NCBI GenBank assembly: GCA_020353135.1
Contig: CP070688.1
Location: forward strand, 3,420,444 to 3,429,708
Direction: 5' to 3'
Length of the DNA: 9,265 bases
From: Chloroflexota bacterium
GTDB taxonomy: Bacteria > Chloroflexota > Anaerolineae > Promineifilales > Promineifilaceae
The notes under the pieces were generated by a model. The model did not search any database. It was given only the letters and a program-made list of their open reading frames with translations, and was not told the origin of the DNA. This document shows positions 1 to 7,878 of this stretch, piece after piece. The position numbers were made by a program, and so were the translations under genes. Positions within the stretch are counted from its first letter, which is position 1, and each line of letters starts with the position of its first letter.

Positions 1-1913
1 ATAGCCGGGCGGCCGCGGCGACGATCATGGACCGTACGCTCGACGATGTTCGGGATCAGGTGATCGACCTACTGCCAACGGCGACAAAACCTGCGTCCAA
101 GGTCGCCCAAATCATGTCTTTCGGAGTGCAGACCGTTTCGTCGAGCACGCCGGTTAGCTCGGCAGCGCGTCAAATGCAGCGCTCTGGTCACGAAGGATAT
201 CCAGTTCTCGACGCCAATGAGGGCAAGCTTGTTGGTTTGTTAACGAGGCGCATTGTCGACCGGGCGATGAGTCACCAACTTGGTGCGCTGCCCGTTAGCC
301 AGGTGATGAAGGCCGGGCAAGTAACTGTGCGGCCGTCCGATTCGGTCGAGAAATTGCAGCGACTGATGATCGAGGAAGGCTGGGGTCAGATTCCGGTGGT
401 CAACGAAGACGACGAACCGGACGATCCGCCGCGCCTCATCGGAGTCGTGACCAGAACCGATTTGATCAATCTTCTGACCAGCCCGGATCGCGGCGATAGC
501 CGGCCTGAGATGAGCGGATTATTAACGAACAATCTGTCGCCGGCCGTATGGCAATTGGTGCAGGCGACGAGCCGGGCGGCCGGCGAATTGGATCTGGCGC
601 TGTACTTCGTCGGCGGTCTAGTCCGGGACTTGCTGCTTGGCGTGAACGCCAAGGACATCGACATGGTCGTCGAGGGAGACGCCATCGGACTGGTCCACAG
701 AATGCGCGAGCAATATGGGGGTGATATTAGAAGCCACGCCCAGTTCGGCACTGCCAAGTGGCTATTGTCGCCTGAGGTTTGGCAACAACTGGCGCCTAGC
801 GAAGCAGCAGATAAAGCACCAACCGTGATTGACTTTGTCACGGCCAGGTCCGAGTTCTACACCCAACCGTCGGCGCTACCTGAAGTTGAAAGCGGATCCA
901 TCAAGCTCGATCTTCACCGCCGCGACTTCACGATCAATACTCTGGCAATTCGCCTGGACGGCGCACATCTCGGCGAGCTTTTTGACTTCTACGGCGGGCT
1001 ACGAGATCTCGATTCGAAGCTAATCCGAGTCTTGCACAGTTTGAGTTTTGTGGACGATCCGACTCGCATATTGAGGGCCGTGCGCTTGGAACAGCGTCTC
1101 GGGTTCCAGATTGAGAAAAGGACGGCCGAGCTGATAGCCAGCGCCTTGCCGATGATAAACCGGGTTACGGGGGAACGTTTACGAAATGAATTGAGTCTGT
1201 GCCTTGAGGAGCCAAACCGGGTCGCAATGATGGCTCGGCTGGCGGATATCGGTGTCTTGGGCACGATTCATAGTGGTTTCTTCTGGCGACCGTCGACCGC
1301 CGCGTGCTTTGCCAACGTTGACCGAGTTCTAGCCGATCCATGGTGGAGTGGCGTACCAGGTGGAGAATCGCCCGTCTTCATTTACTTCGCTCTACTCATG
1401 TTACCCCACCCGGACGTCGTTCGCGAAGAAGTGATGGTCCGGCTCAAAGTTCGCAAGAGCACGCGCGACGATCTGAGCGCCGCCAGCAGATTGCTAACTG
1501 AATTGGCGCGCTTGACGGCCGAATCGAAGCCGAGTGAGGTGGTCCAGGTGTTGCGGACTTACCCGGACAGGGTGTTGATTGTTGTGTTGTCCTGGCTTGG
1601 TCCGGAGACCGCTTCAGGCCAGCAAATTGTGCAGTTCCAGCGTGAATGGCGAGATGTGCGATCGACGCTCAATGGCAATGATCTGTTGGCAATGGGGCTG
1701 GAAGCCGGGCCGCAGGTTGGTTATTTGCTTAATTGCCTTCTGGCCGCGCGCCTGGACGGTGAGGTGAGTGACCTGGCAGGAGAGCGCGCGTTGCTTGATT
1801 CGCTTATCGGCGCCGGGGCGCTGGCGGGGAAAAGGGCGTCGGCGGCAAAGCCGAAGCTGTCGGCCGAACCGCTGTCCCCAGACAATTCGGAGGACGGTTC
1901 CCTAGAAAGTTGA
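1..1913 (+). CDS. tRNA nucleotidyltransferase / poly(A) polymerase with CBS domains (5' partial, probable DHH-CBS-NT fusion)
   Basis: Class II nucleotidyltransferase that would add CCA (or only A) to tRNA 3' ends. The reading frame is open from position 3. Codons before the ATG at 27 read SRAAAATI, which matches the end of the DHHA1 domain in DHH-CBS-nucleotidyltransferase proteins, so 27 is probably an internal Met. Numbering from that Met: two CBS repeats at about 22-80 and 85-150; the nucleotidyltransferase head with GGLVRD at 196-201 and catalytic DxD at D210/D212; RRDFTIN at 298-304; YGGLRDL at 322-328; the RNA-binding FVDDPTRILRAVR at 341-353; then a helical body and a low-complexity tail from about 600. 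Whether it adds CCA, A or poly(A) cannot be read from the motifs; several lineages split CC- and A-adding activities. It ends with TGA and overlaps the convergent gene's stop by 12 bp. Confidence 0.9.
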   Translation, partial: SRAAAATIMDRTLDDVRDQVIDLLPTATKPASKVAQIMSFGVQTVSSSTPVSSAARQMQRSGHEGYPVLDANEGKLVGLLTRRIVDRAMSHQLGALPVSQVMKAGQVTVRPSDSVEKLQRLMIEEGWGQIPVVNEDDEPDDPPRLIGVVTRTDLINLLTSPDRGDSRPEMSGLLTNNLSPAVWQLVQATSRAAGELDLALYFVGGLVRDLLLGVNAKDIDMVVEGDAIGLVHRMREQYGGDIRSHAQFGTAKWLLSPEVWQQLAPSEAADKAPTVIDFVTARSEFYTQPSALPEVESGSIKLDLHRRDFTINTLAIRLDGAHLGELFDFYGGLRDLDSKLIRVLHSLSFVDDPTRILRAVRLEQRLGFQIEKRTAELIASALPMINRVTGERLRNELSLCLEEPNRVAMMARLADIGVLGTIHSGFFWRPSTAACFANVDRVLADPWWSGVPGGESPVFIYFALLMLPHPDVVREEVMVRLKVRKSTRDDLSAASRLLTELARLTAESKPSEVVQVLRTYPDRVLIVVLSWLGPETASGQQIVQFQREWRDVRSTLNGNDLLAMGLEAGPQVGYLLNCLLAARLDGEVSDLAGERALLDSLIGAGALAGKRASAAKPKLSAEPLSPDNSEDGSLES

Positions 1914-4295
1914 CACGGAACCTTTTCCATCATCTTCGTCCTTCCACTCACCACTCTCTAGAAAGCCAATCGCCTCGTCTCGCTCACCGTCCATAAGGAT
2001 TGTCAAGCGCCTGCCATCAGAAACCGAGGGGACGTCGATGATCCTCAAGTAGGGTGCCAGAACAGCATCTTCCGGAGCGATCGTCGCCAACGAATTCTCG
2101 GATTCCCGGAAGAACAACCATTCAAAGCGACTGCGCTGATCTTCCAGGTGAAGCGGAAGGGAGTGAATACCCGCTTCAACAAGATCTTGATAGAAATGGG
2201 TGCCATAAGACAGCGCCGGCACGCCTGCTGACGACGCTACAGACATCTCGACCAGTATCTTCGTATTGTATATGTCGGCATAGGTGACGCGAACGCCAAG
2301 GTCGAGGTTCGTACTGCCCCAACGACCTGGACCCATGATAATGAAAGGCTTCCCTTCCAACGTTTTGTTTAGCCGGCCGATGGCCCGGCCGATCTCCAAC
2401 TTGGTAGTTTGATCGGGAACCTGGCGGTATGCTTCGGGATCCACGAACAAGACGTATCTTATGCCTTCCGCTCGACCGTCGGGGATTAATTGGTAAGAAT
2501 TGAACAGAATGTCTTCAGGGGCCAGATTGGACGGGATCTTCACCGAAACGTCCATCTCGCGCTGGCTCAGGGGCCTGCACTGCAAGATGTGAAGACGATA
2601 GCTGGGCTGGGGATAATTGGGTTCAATTTCGACGGTGAACTCGACGTCGACGGGTCGTTCGTATTCGGATTCCAAGCGCATGAGAGCCGTACGCAGTAGT
2701 TTCACGAACTGGCGATCGTTGGTGAGGTAGTCGAACGTCAGCAGCAGCGAATTCATGTCGTCGATGCCTGTGGTCGACACCATTCCACGCACGTAATCAC
2801 CCTGATCGACCGACACCACGTACCGTAACTGCGGATAACCGGCGTCAACCAACTCTTGCAGCACCTGGCGCACCGGAAGGGACTTGAAACGGTTATCCTG
2901 CACGTCGATGACGTCTACGTAGCGCTGCGAGTACTGGCGCATAGAGCGGGCCGTGGTTTCTGGCCGAAGCTGAGGGTGACTCAAAGCTACCACGCGCACG
3001 TAGTCGTCGCCGCTCCGGTCCACGGCCCTCGTGCCCAGCCCCCAGACAATCCTAAGAAAGCCATCTTCGCGCCGTATTTTGGGATTCCAGCGCAGATTAT
3101 TGTGGCTGAATCCGACACCGGCGACGCTGGGCATAAAATAGCGGCCGTGCTGGCTGCCGCGTACGGTCTGCAGCAATATGGCCATTCTCTCATCGTAGTC
3201 GATCAGCTTATTGTTCTGACGATAAAGAATGGCATCGGGATTCAAGGTGCTGGCGTATATCCGTCGAATTGCATCCAGTAAGTTCTTGAGATTCTCTTCC
3301 GGCGAACCTTGATTTGGGCAGAAGATGCTGTCGTATTTTCCGGCAAAGGAGAAACCGAAGCTATCTTCGAGCAGACTGGAGGACCGAACGATCAACGGCA
3401 CCCGGCCGATGGAATCCAATAGATCCCTCAGTCGTTCAACAATTCTGTCCGGGAAGCGGCCTGTCAAGTGCTTATCGAGAATCGATGGGTACTGGGCGCG
3501 TATCTCCGACAGGGGACGATACTTCTGATTCATCAGGTGGTCGAGGTTATTGGCGAGGCGAAACTGATAGATGACTTCAGTGCCAATGAAGTAAGACTCG
3601 GGAATAACGGTCTGCTGACTGATGTCAGGGCCTATCTCGGGATCTGGCCTTTGCAGAATCTTCCAGGCCAATAACATGCCGGCCGCTTTGCCGCCGATTT
3701 TGCCCCGCCCAATTCGCCGCTGATGAATGCGTTTAAGATCGCTGATGTCGAACACCCGCCGGGCCACGCCTACATAAGGCAATTGATCGCTGATCATGCC
3801 CTTGATCAATACGGCCTTAATCTCCTCCAAATGGTGCCTAATATTGTCTTGTTGAGGCGGTGGCAGAGCCTCGTACTTGGCGCCCTGACGAAATAACATT
3901 TCCCAAGGCGCCAGTTCCGGGTTGAAGGACAGCTCTTCGTCGTCGCTGGGCGTCGGCTGTTCGCTGAGTATTTCGTGGACGATTTGCTCAAATAGACTGG
4001 TTGGCAAATTGATGCCGAAGTAGAAGTCGGTCTGATAGTCGCGAACCCGGGCTTTTCGCTCCTGCCATACACTGGCAGGTTCTTGCGTAAAAGGGTCGAA
4101 AACGCCCTCACGCCTTTGCGACTCAATGGCTTTTTCCTTCACCGCTTTTTCGAACTCATCCTGACCAATGATTCCGCGGCGAAAGATCTCCTGTCGCATC
4201 CTGTCCCGGATTTGCTCGGCCAGGATAGGATACTGTGCCAACTTTATGTAAATGTCAATGGTGGAAGTCGTGCTTCGCAAAGGTTGATGAGACAT
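1902..4295 (-). CDS. PEP/pyruvate-binding (PPDK N-terminal-like) domain protein of unknown function
   Basis: Protein of 797 residues carrying the ATP-grasp-like nucleotide-binding domain of PEP synthase and pyruvate phosphate dikinase. Visible motifs: GGKAAGM at 201-207 (Lys203), [11 protein letters not shown] at 304-314 with FAGKYDS at 317-323, VDVEFTVE at 549-556 and LQCRPLS at 571-577, matching the GGK, RSS..E..., acidic and Q-x-RP elements of the family. The swivelling domain with the catalytic TSHAA-type histidine and the C-terminal PEP/pyruvate barrel are absent, so it cannot be a complete PEP synthase. The N-terminal ~190 residues are helical and unrecognised. A C-terminal domain (about 600-760) has GPGRWGSTN at 655-663 and [10 protein letters not shown] at 696-705, features I recall from similar uncharacterised proteins in Bacteroidetes. 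No signal peptide, so cytoplasmic. The ATG lies 8 nt after a TATAAT. Stop is TAG. Substrate unknown. Confidence 0.85.
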   Translation of the reverse strand: MSHQPLRSTTSTIDIYIKLAQYPILAEQIRDRMRQEIFRRGIIGQDEFEKAVKEKAIESQRREGVFDPFTQEPASVWQERKARVRDYQTDFYFGINLPTSLFEQIVHEILSEQPTPSDDEELSFNPELAPWEMLFRQGAKYEALPPPQQDNIRHHLEEIKAVLIKGMISDQLPYVGVARRVFDISDLKRIHQRRIGRGKIGGKAAGMLLAWKILQRPDPEIGPDISQQTVIPESYFIGTEVIYQFRLANNLDHLMNQKYRPLSEIRAQYPSILDKHLTGRFPDRIVERLRDLLDSIGRVPLIVRSSSLLEDSFGFSFAGKYDSIFCPNQGSPEENLKNLLDAIRRIYASTLNPDAILYRQNNKLIDYDERMAILLQTVRGSQHGRYFMPSVAGVGFSHNNLRWNPKIRREDGFLRIVWGLGTRAVDRSGDDYVRVVALSHPQLRPETTARSMRQYSQRYVDVIDVQDNRFKSLPVRQVLQELVDAGYPQLRYVVSVDQGDYVRGMVSTTGIDDMNSLLLTFDYLTNDRQFVKLLRTALMRLESEYERPVDVEFTVEIEPNYPQPSYRLHILQCRPLSQREMDVSVKIPSNLAPEDILFNSYQLIPDGRAEGIRYVLFVDPEAYRQVPDQTTKLEIGRAIGRLNKTLEGKPFIIMGPGRWGSTNLDLGVRVTYADIYNTKILVEMSVASSAGVPALSYGTHFYQDLVEAGIHSLPLHLEDQRSRFEWLFFRESENSLATIAPEDAVLAPYLRIIDVPSVSDGRRLTILMDGERDEAIGFLESGEWKDEDDGKGSVSTF

Positions 4296-4303
4296 ACGGC
4301 CCT

Positions 4304-4312
4304 ATTATAGCA
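4304..4312 (-). promoter_or_regulatory. Extended -10 promoter of the PEP-binding protein gene
   Basis: The minus strand reads TGCTATAAT, a consensus extended -10 element (TGn + TATAAT), ending 8 nt before the ATG at 4295. No good -35 hexamer is seen at 16-18 bp, as often with extended -10 promoters. A start site about 7 nt below the -10 would fall at or next to the ATG, so the mRNA is probably leaderless. An AGGG lies 4 nt before the ATG and could act as a weak SD if transcription also began further upstream. Confidence 0.6.
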
Positions 4313-4327
4313 GCTTGCGCGCCCGCC

Positions 4328-4615
4328 ATGCTGGTAACCGCATTTCGCGACATTCACCCGATAGCGCCGGCGCATATCCTCATTGTTCCCAGCGAGGCCA
4401 TCGCCACGGTCAATGACCTTGAGGAGATTGACGAAGCCGTTGCCGGGCGGATGATGCTATTTGCCGGCCGTTTGGCCAAGCAGGAGGGCATTGCCGAGAG
4501 CGGTTACCGCTTGATTGTCAATTGCAACCGGCAAGGTGGATAGGTGATCTTCCACCTGCACATGCACTTGGTGGGTGGCCGACCGCCAGGGCCAATGGTG
4601 AACAGGTCGCGGTGA
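4328..4615 (+). pseudogene. HIT-family (histidine triad) protein, N-terminally truncated and interrupted by TAG
   Basis: The frame encodes the core and C-terminus of a HIT nucleotide hydrolase/transferase: [17 protein letters not shown], then [14 protein letters not shown], then RQGG followed by TAG at 4541-4543, then in the same frame VIFHLHMHLVGGRPPG up to TGA at 4613-4615. In HIT proteins the residue after GG is normally Gln before xVFHLHxH, so one C-to-T change (CAG to TAG) explains the stop. The triad HxHxH lies after the stop, so the upstream product would be inactive. The N-terminal ~30 residues (CxFC region and first strands) are also missing; that DNA is now the divergent gene's promoter and 5' end. 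The ATG at 4328 is only a nominal left edge; an open frame runs back to an ATG at 4235 inside the other gene. TAG is an ordinary stop for rplU, rpmA and the PEP-binding gene, which argues against recoding. Confidence 0.8.
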
Positions 4616-4622
4616 GGCCGGC

Positions 4623-6224
4623 TCAGTCCGCGGTGACGGCGTTGATCTCTTCCCGGCATTCGCACGCTTCTTTGACCTGATCACCTTTAACCAGCAGGCC
4701 ATCATATTCGCGACCCAGTCCCTGAGATATCCAGCCGCCCATGGTTAGCGGGATGTCGCCATCAGCCGAGATCCAGTGGCCATTATAGGCTCGGGCCACG
4801 TGGACATGGGTGCCATTGGAGAAGCCACCCTCGCACGATGGGTGGCCAATGGCATCACCGGACTGAACGAAACTGGCGGCTGGCACGCGATCGCGAGCCT
4901 CAACGTGCATGTAAATAATGGTCCAGCCGGTGCCGTTGTAACCATCTCCGTCAAGGTCGACGACGACAGCTCCGGCATCACTGCGAGTAACCAGGCCATC
5001 GGCCATAGCGGTTACCCAAGCATCGGACACGTAGCAACCAAGCTGATCGTGCGGTGGGGCGAAGTCCAGGGCAGCCCAGGCGCTGCCGCTGGCCCAGCCG
5101 CCGTGAGGTCCACCTGTAAAGTACCAAGTCTCGCCGGTTGCCCAGGGCAGTGTCAATGCTGGCTGCTTCAAATCCTCGGGAACGATCGGTTCGACGGTAT
5201 ATGCGAATGGGTTGCCAAAAAGTCGACTATAGGTGGCGTACAAACCATCCGGCCCGACATCGCGCTGCCATTTATCGAGCGTTGTTTCGGGGAAAGCTGC
5301 GAACATCAGCTGGACGCCGGCCGTACCATCATTGATTCCGGGCTCGAAGTGAAGTCGAGATTCCTCACCCACGTCAAATGCAGTCAATCCGCCTTCCGAC
5401 CGGCCGTAGTAACCTAGACTCAATAGATTGGCCGCCCAGCTCAGTTGCTGATACAGATCTTCATAACCGGGTCTCGTGTAACCCAGGGCGAAGTCAGTGC
5501 TGGCGGCCGAAGGGTGTGTGACCCATCCGGCGAGATACTCCACAAGGGCCACCAGTAGCCGGGGATTGACGCTCTGCCGGTCGGCGACCAGTTGGACGAT
5601 TTGCGCCCCGGTGAGGGTTCGACCCTCGACCTCGGCCTGGTAACTCAACAAGTAGCCGCCGTATTCGGCGGCCAATGCTTCGACGTCGAAGTTTCTGGCA
5701 GCCGGCCCGTAGACCAATTCGCTGTCGGGCATCACCTTGAAGGCTGGTCCGAAGTGAGCCGCATTTCCCGGCACTAACAGCACCTGGTCAACATCAATCA
5801 TGTCGCCATTGGCCAGGTCGTTAATCTCCACCAGTTCTTCAACCGTCGTGCCATACAGTTGGGCTATGAGAGTCAGCGTGTCGCCGAGGGCCACAGTATG
5901 ATTGCCGTAGTTCGGATCGCCAGAGCCGGAGAGTGGCCGAGTCGGATCGGGCGTTGGTGTACCGAGGTAGGTGGGCAAAGGGGTCTTGGTGCGCTGAACT
6001 ATGGGAGTTGGCGGTATGAATCGGCTAGGGGTCGCCAAACCGCCGCCGGCCGCAGCATCCAACTCGACCGACTCAAGGGTAGGCGTGTCGATGGTCACTT
6101 CGGGATCAGGGCGCACGCAACCGGCCAGCAGTAGCAAGAGACCAGGAATGAAACAGTAGCGCAGTGCGTACCAGAGTCTGTAAGACGCCTTGTAATTGTC
6201 TCGGGCTGCGTATTTCACTATCAC
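4623..6224 (-). CDS. LysM and LasA-type M23 peptidase domain lipoprotein
   Basis: Predicted cell-envelope lipoprotein of 533 residues, likely a peptidoglycan-binding endopeptidase. The basic N-terminus is followed by a hydrophobic stretch and lipobox LLAGC (lipidated Cys36). A Pro/Thr-rich linker covers about 40-100. A LysM domain (109-152) begins HTVALGDTLTLIAQLYGTT. A helical region of unknown function (about 175-350) follows. The C-terminal M23 domain has H374, D387 (13 residues later, the spacing of LasA/beta-lytic M23A enzymes, rather than the HxxxD of lysostaphin types), H440 in YMHV, and H473-x-H475. The metal ligands and active-site His thus appear complete. An insertion DLDGDGYNG at 423-431 resembles a calcium loop. 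The start codon is GTG at 6224; no in-frame ATG precedes the signal. It is convergent with the HIT remnant, 7 bp apart. It could regulate or split cross-links; substrate not inferable. Confidence 0.85.
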   Translation of the reverse strand: MIVKYAARDNYKASYRLWYALRYCFIPGLLLLLAGCVRPDPEVTIDTPTLESVELDAAAGGGLATPSRFIPPTPIVQRTKTPLPTYLGTPTPDPTRPLSGSGDPNYGNHTVALGDTLTLIAQLYGTTVEELVEINDLANGDMIDVDQVLLVPGNAAHFGPAFKVMPDSELVYGPAARNFDVEALAAEYGGYLLSYQAEVEGRTLTGAQIVQLVADRQSVNPRLLVALVEYLAGWVTHPSAASTDFALGYTRPGYEDLYQQLSWAANLLSLGYYGRSEGGLTAFDVGEESRLHFEPGINDGTAGVQLMFAAFPETTLDKWQRDVGPDGLYATYSRLFGNPFAYTVEPIVPEDLKQPALTLPWATGETWYFTGGPHGGWASGSAWAALDFAPPHDQLGCYVSDAWVTAMADGLVTRSDAGAVVVDLDGDGYNGTGWTIIYMHVEARDRVPAASFVQSGDAIGHPSCEGGFSNGTHVHVARAYNGHWISADGDIPLTMGGWISQGLGREYDGLLVKGDQVKEACECREEINAVTAD

Positions 6225-6233
6225 CTCGGTACT

Positions 6234-6261
6234 ATTCTAGTTGGCCTTGCGTGCTCTGCAA
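6234..6261 (-). promoter_or_regulatory. Candidate promoter of the LysM/M23 gene
   Basis: On the minus strand TTGCAG (6261-6256) and TAGAAT (6239-6234) are separated by 16 bp. The -10 ends 9 nt before the GTG start and no SD is seen between, so the transcript would have an almost absent leader. The -35 matches only the first three consensus bases. Confidence 0.4.
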
Positions 6262-6270
6262 GGGTCCTAA

Positions 6271-6299
6271 TCGCTAACCCAGCCGGCTCGCGATAGAAT
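6271..6299 (+). promoter_or_regulatory. Candidate promoter of the DUF2344 gene
   Basis: TAGAAT at 6294-6299 ends 6 nt before the ATG at 6306, with a poor -35 (TCGCTA, 6271-6276) 17 bp upstream. The six bases between -10 and ATG (TAACCT) contain no SD. A start site at the A of the ATG would give a leaderless mRNA. The 81-bp divergent spacer (6225-6305) holds this promoter and that of the LysM/M23 gene. Confidence 0.4.
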
Positions 6300-6305
6300 T
6301 AACCT

Positions 6306-6956
6306 ATGCAAGCCAACTATGTTCAACGTTTACGGCTCACTTTTGCTAAGTATGGTCCGACGCGCTTTATCGGCCATCTGGATCTGGCTCGGGCGCTCGA
6401 GCGATCGCTGAATCGGGCGCAGGTACCGCTGGCTTACACGCAGGGCTACAACCCACGACCGCGAATGCAGCTGGCGGCCGCTTTGCCATTAGGCTTCACT
6501 AGCGAGTGTGAGATAGCCGACATCTGGTTGCTGAAAGAGGTCGAGCCAGGGGCGGTGCGCCAGGCGATGGAAGCAAAGATGGCGCCGGGAATCGAGATCA
6601 AAGACGTGACGCAGGTTGATCTTGCCGAGCCGGCGCTGCAAAATCGGGTTGCCGAAGCGGAATACGTTGCCAAACTCACTGGATCTGTCGATCGCGACAG
6701 CGTACGGACAAATGTTGCCGAATTCCTGGCAGCTAAGAGCGTCATCAGAGAACGCAGAGGCAAGCACTATGATCTGCGCCCGTTAGTGCTAAGCTTGTCA
6801 TTGGTGGACTGTGCGCGAAAGTCCCGGGAAGTTCGGATGCGCCTTAGTATGACTCCAGGAAGAACGGGTCGGCCGGATGAAGTCTTGACGGCGCTTGGCC
6901 TGGACCCTTTGGCCGCATTGATTCACCGGCGTCAACTGATTCTGGCAGATGGTTAA
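6306..6956 (+). CDS. DUF2344 / TIGR03936 family protein (radical SAM-linked)
   Basis: Small cytoplasmic protein of 216 residues. The family signature is clear: LRLTFAKYGPTRFIGHLDL at about 9-27, then an ALERSLNRAQVPLAYTQGYNP stretch and PRMQLAAALPLG ending at 63, then a CEIADIWL strand. Members usually sit beside, or are fused to, a radical SAM protein (TIGR03960) and often near an RNase E/G gene and rplU-rpmA; the biochemical role is not established. Here the rplU-rpmA part of that neighbourhood is present about 1.2 kb downstream, but no radical SAM or RNase G gene lies in the window: upstream is a divergent lipoprotein gene and downstream a lipoprotein. The start ATG is immediately after a candidate -10. 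The last 8 bp overlap the next gene, suggesting co-transcription and translational coupling. Confidence 0.85.
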   Translation: MQANYVQRLRLTFAKYGPTRFIGHLDLARALERSLNRAQVPLAYTQGYNPRPRMQLAAALPLGFTSECEIADIWLLKEVEPGAVRQAMEAKMAPGIEIKDVTQVDLAEPALQNRVAEAEYVAKLTGSVDRDSVRTNVAEFLAAKSVIRERRGKHYDLRPLVLSLSLVDCARKSREVRMRLSMTPGRTGRPDEVLTALGLDPLAALIHRRQLILADG

Positions 6957-7878
6957 GCGGTACTGGACGGCGTTGACGGTATTCCTGTTGGGATTGCTGC
7001 TGGTCAGTGTGGCTTGCAGCCTGCGGACCGAACCGCAGTTAACCACGACGAGACCGCCTTTGGTGTTGCTCATGTCTCCGGCGCCAAGTCCGCCGGTCAC
7101 GCCTACTCAACCGCCTCACAATAACCCGACCCCTACGGCGTCGCCAGCTGCCCAAGCAACGATCACTCCGGCCGCGACTGAGTTTCCCGATCTGGGTTGG
7201 CAGCCACTACGTCAAGGGCTGGAGAGGCAGTGGGTGAATCTGCTGACCAGCGAGGGCGGGGTGCGGGAAAACCTATACGTGGTGCGCATCGATCCTGCCA
7301 TGTATGATTTTGACGTCGGCTACAAACCCGGCGCGCCGCAGAGGCTGATGGACTGGCAGAGCGAGACCGACGCGTTGGTGGTTGTCAACGGCGGCTTCTT
7401 CACCGCCGAGGGCGAGGCGACCGGCTTGATAATCGTCGACGGTCTGGCAACCGGTACAAGTTATGCGGGTTTTGGCGGAATGTTGGCTGTGAACGGGGCC
7501 GGGCCGATTCTGCGATCGTTGCGACAACAGCCTTATGATCCTAATGAACCGCTTCATGCTGCTCTACAATCCTTTCCGTTGCTGGTGGCGCCGGACGGAC
7601 AGATCGGTTACCCGCAAGAAGATGGATTAGCCGACCGGAGGACGGTAATTGGCCAGGATCGGCAGGGTCGAATCCTCCTCATCTTGGCCACAAGCGGAAC
7701 CATGACCTTGCATGAAATGAGCCGGTATCTCGTCGAGTCAGACCTCGACTTGTCTATTGCCTTGAACCTGGATGGGGGAGCCTCCACAGGCATCCTTCTG
7801 GCCGAACCGCCTGAGGGCGTGGCGCCCTTCAGTCTATTGCCGATTGTGATTACCGTTCATCCCAAAGAACGATCTTGA
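6949..7878 (+). CDS. Phosphodiester glycosidase family (NAGPA-like, DUF2233) lipoprotein
   Basis: Secreted lipid-anchored protein of 309 residues. A charged start (MVKRYW) precedes a hydrophobic segment and lipobox SVAC (Cys23). Residues 31-80 form a Pro/Thr/Ser-rich spacer. The catalytic-type domain spans about 105-305: YVVRIDP at 110-116, VVVNGGFFT at 144-152, LADRRTVIG at 227-235 and NLDGGAST at 273-280. NGGFF, the RRT segment and NLDGGxS are the hallmarks of the family named after the enzyme that uncovers mannose-6-phosphate; bacterial members probably act on envelope or extracellular phosphodiester sugars, but the substrate here is unknown. The ATG overlaps the DUF2344 stop by 8 bp and has no strong SD, so coupling to the upstream gene is likely. 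No terminator hairpin with a T-tract was found right after its TGA. Confidence 0.85.
   Translation: MVKRYWTALTVFLLGLLLVSVACSLRTEPQLTTTRPPLVLLMSPAPSPPVTPTQPPHNNPTPTASPAAQATITPAATEFPDLGWQPLRQGLERQWVNLLTSEGGVRENLYVVRIDPAMYDFDVGYKPGAPQRLMDWQSETDALVVVNGGFFTAEGEATGLIIVDGLATGTSYAGFGGMLAVNGAGPILRSLRQQPYDPNEPLHAALQSFPLLVAPDGQIGYPQEDGLADRRTVIGQDRQGRILLILATSGTMTLHEMSRYLVESDLDLSIALNLDGGASTGILLAEPPEGVAPFSLLPIVITVHPKERS

Noticed and set aside
2856..3281. Open frame of 141 codons opposite the PEP-binding protein gene
   Set aside because: Lies across conserved ATP-grasp motifs of the real gene and has no family signature or SD.
4541..4543. Stop-codon recoding (TAG read through) to make an intact HIT protein
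   Set aside because: The N-terminus is also missing, and TAG is the normal stop of rplU, rpmA and the PEP-binding gene, so simple gene decay is the better explanation.
4608..4636. Two copies of CGCGGTGA 21 bp apart at the junction of the HIT remnant and the M23 gene
   Set aside because: Short, GC-rich, only two copies, and spanning coding ends; not enough to call a repeat or an attachment site.
4776..5417. Open frame of 213 codons on the plus strand, antisense to the LysM/M23 gene
   Set aside because: Low-complexity translation with no recognisable family, fully inside a well-supported gene on the other strand; a codon-bias shadow.
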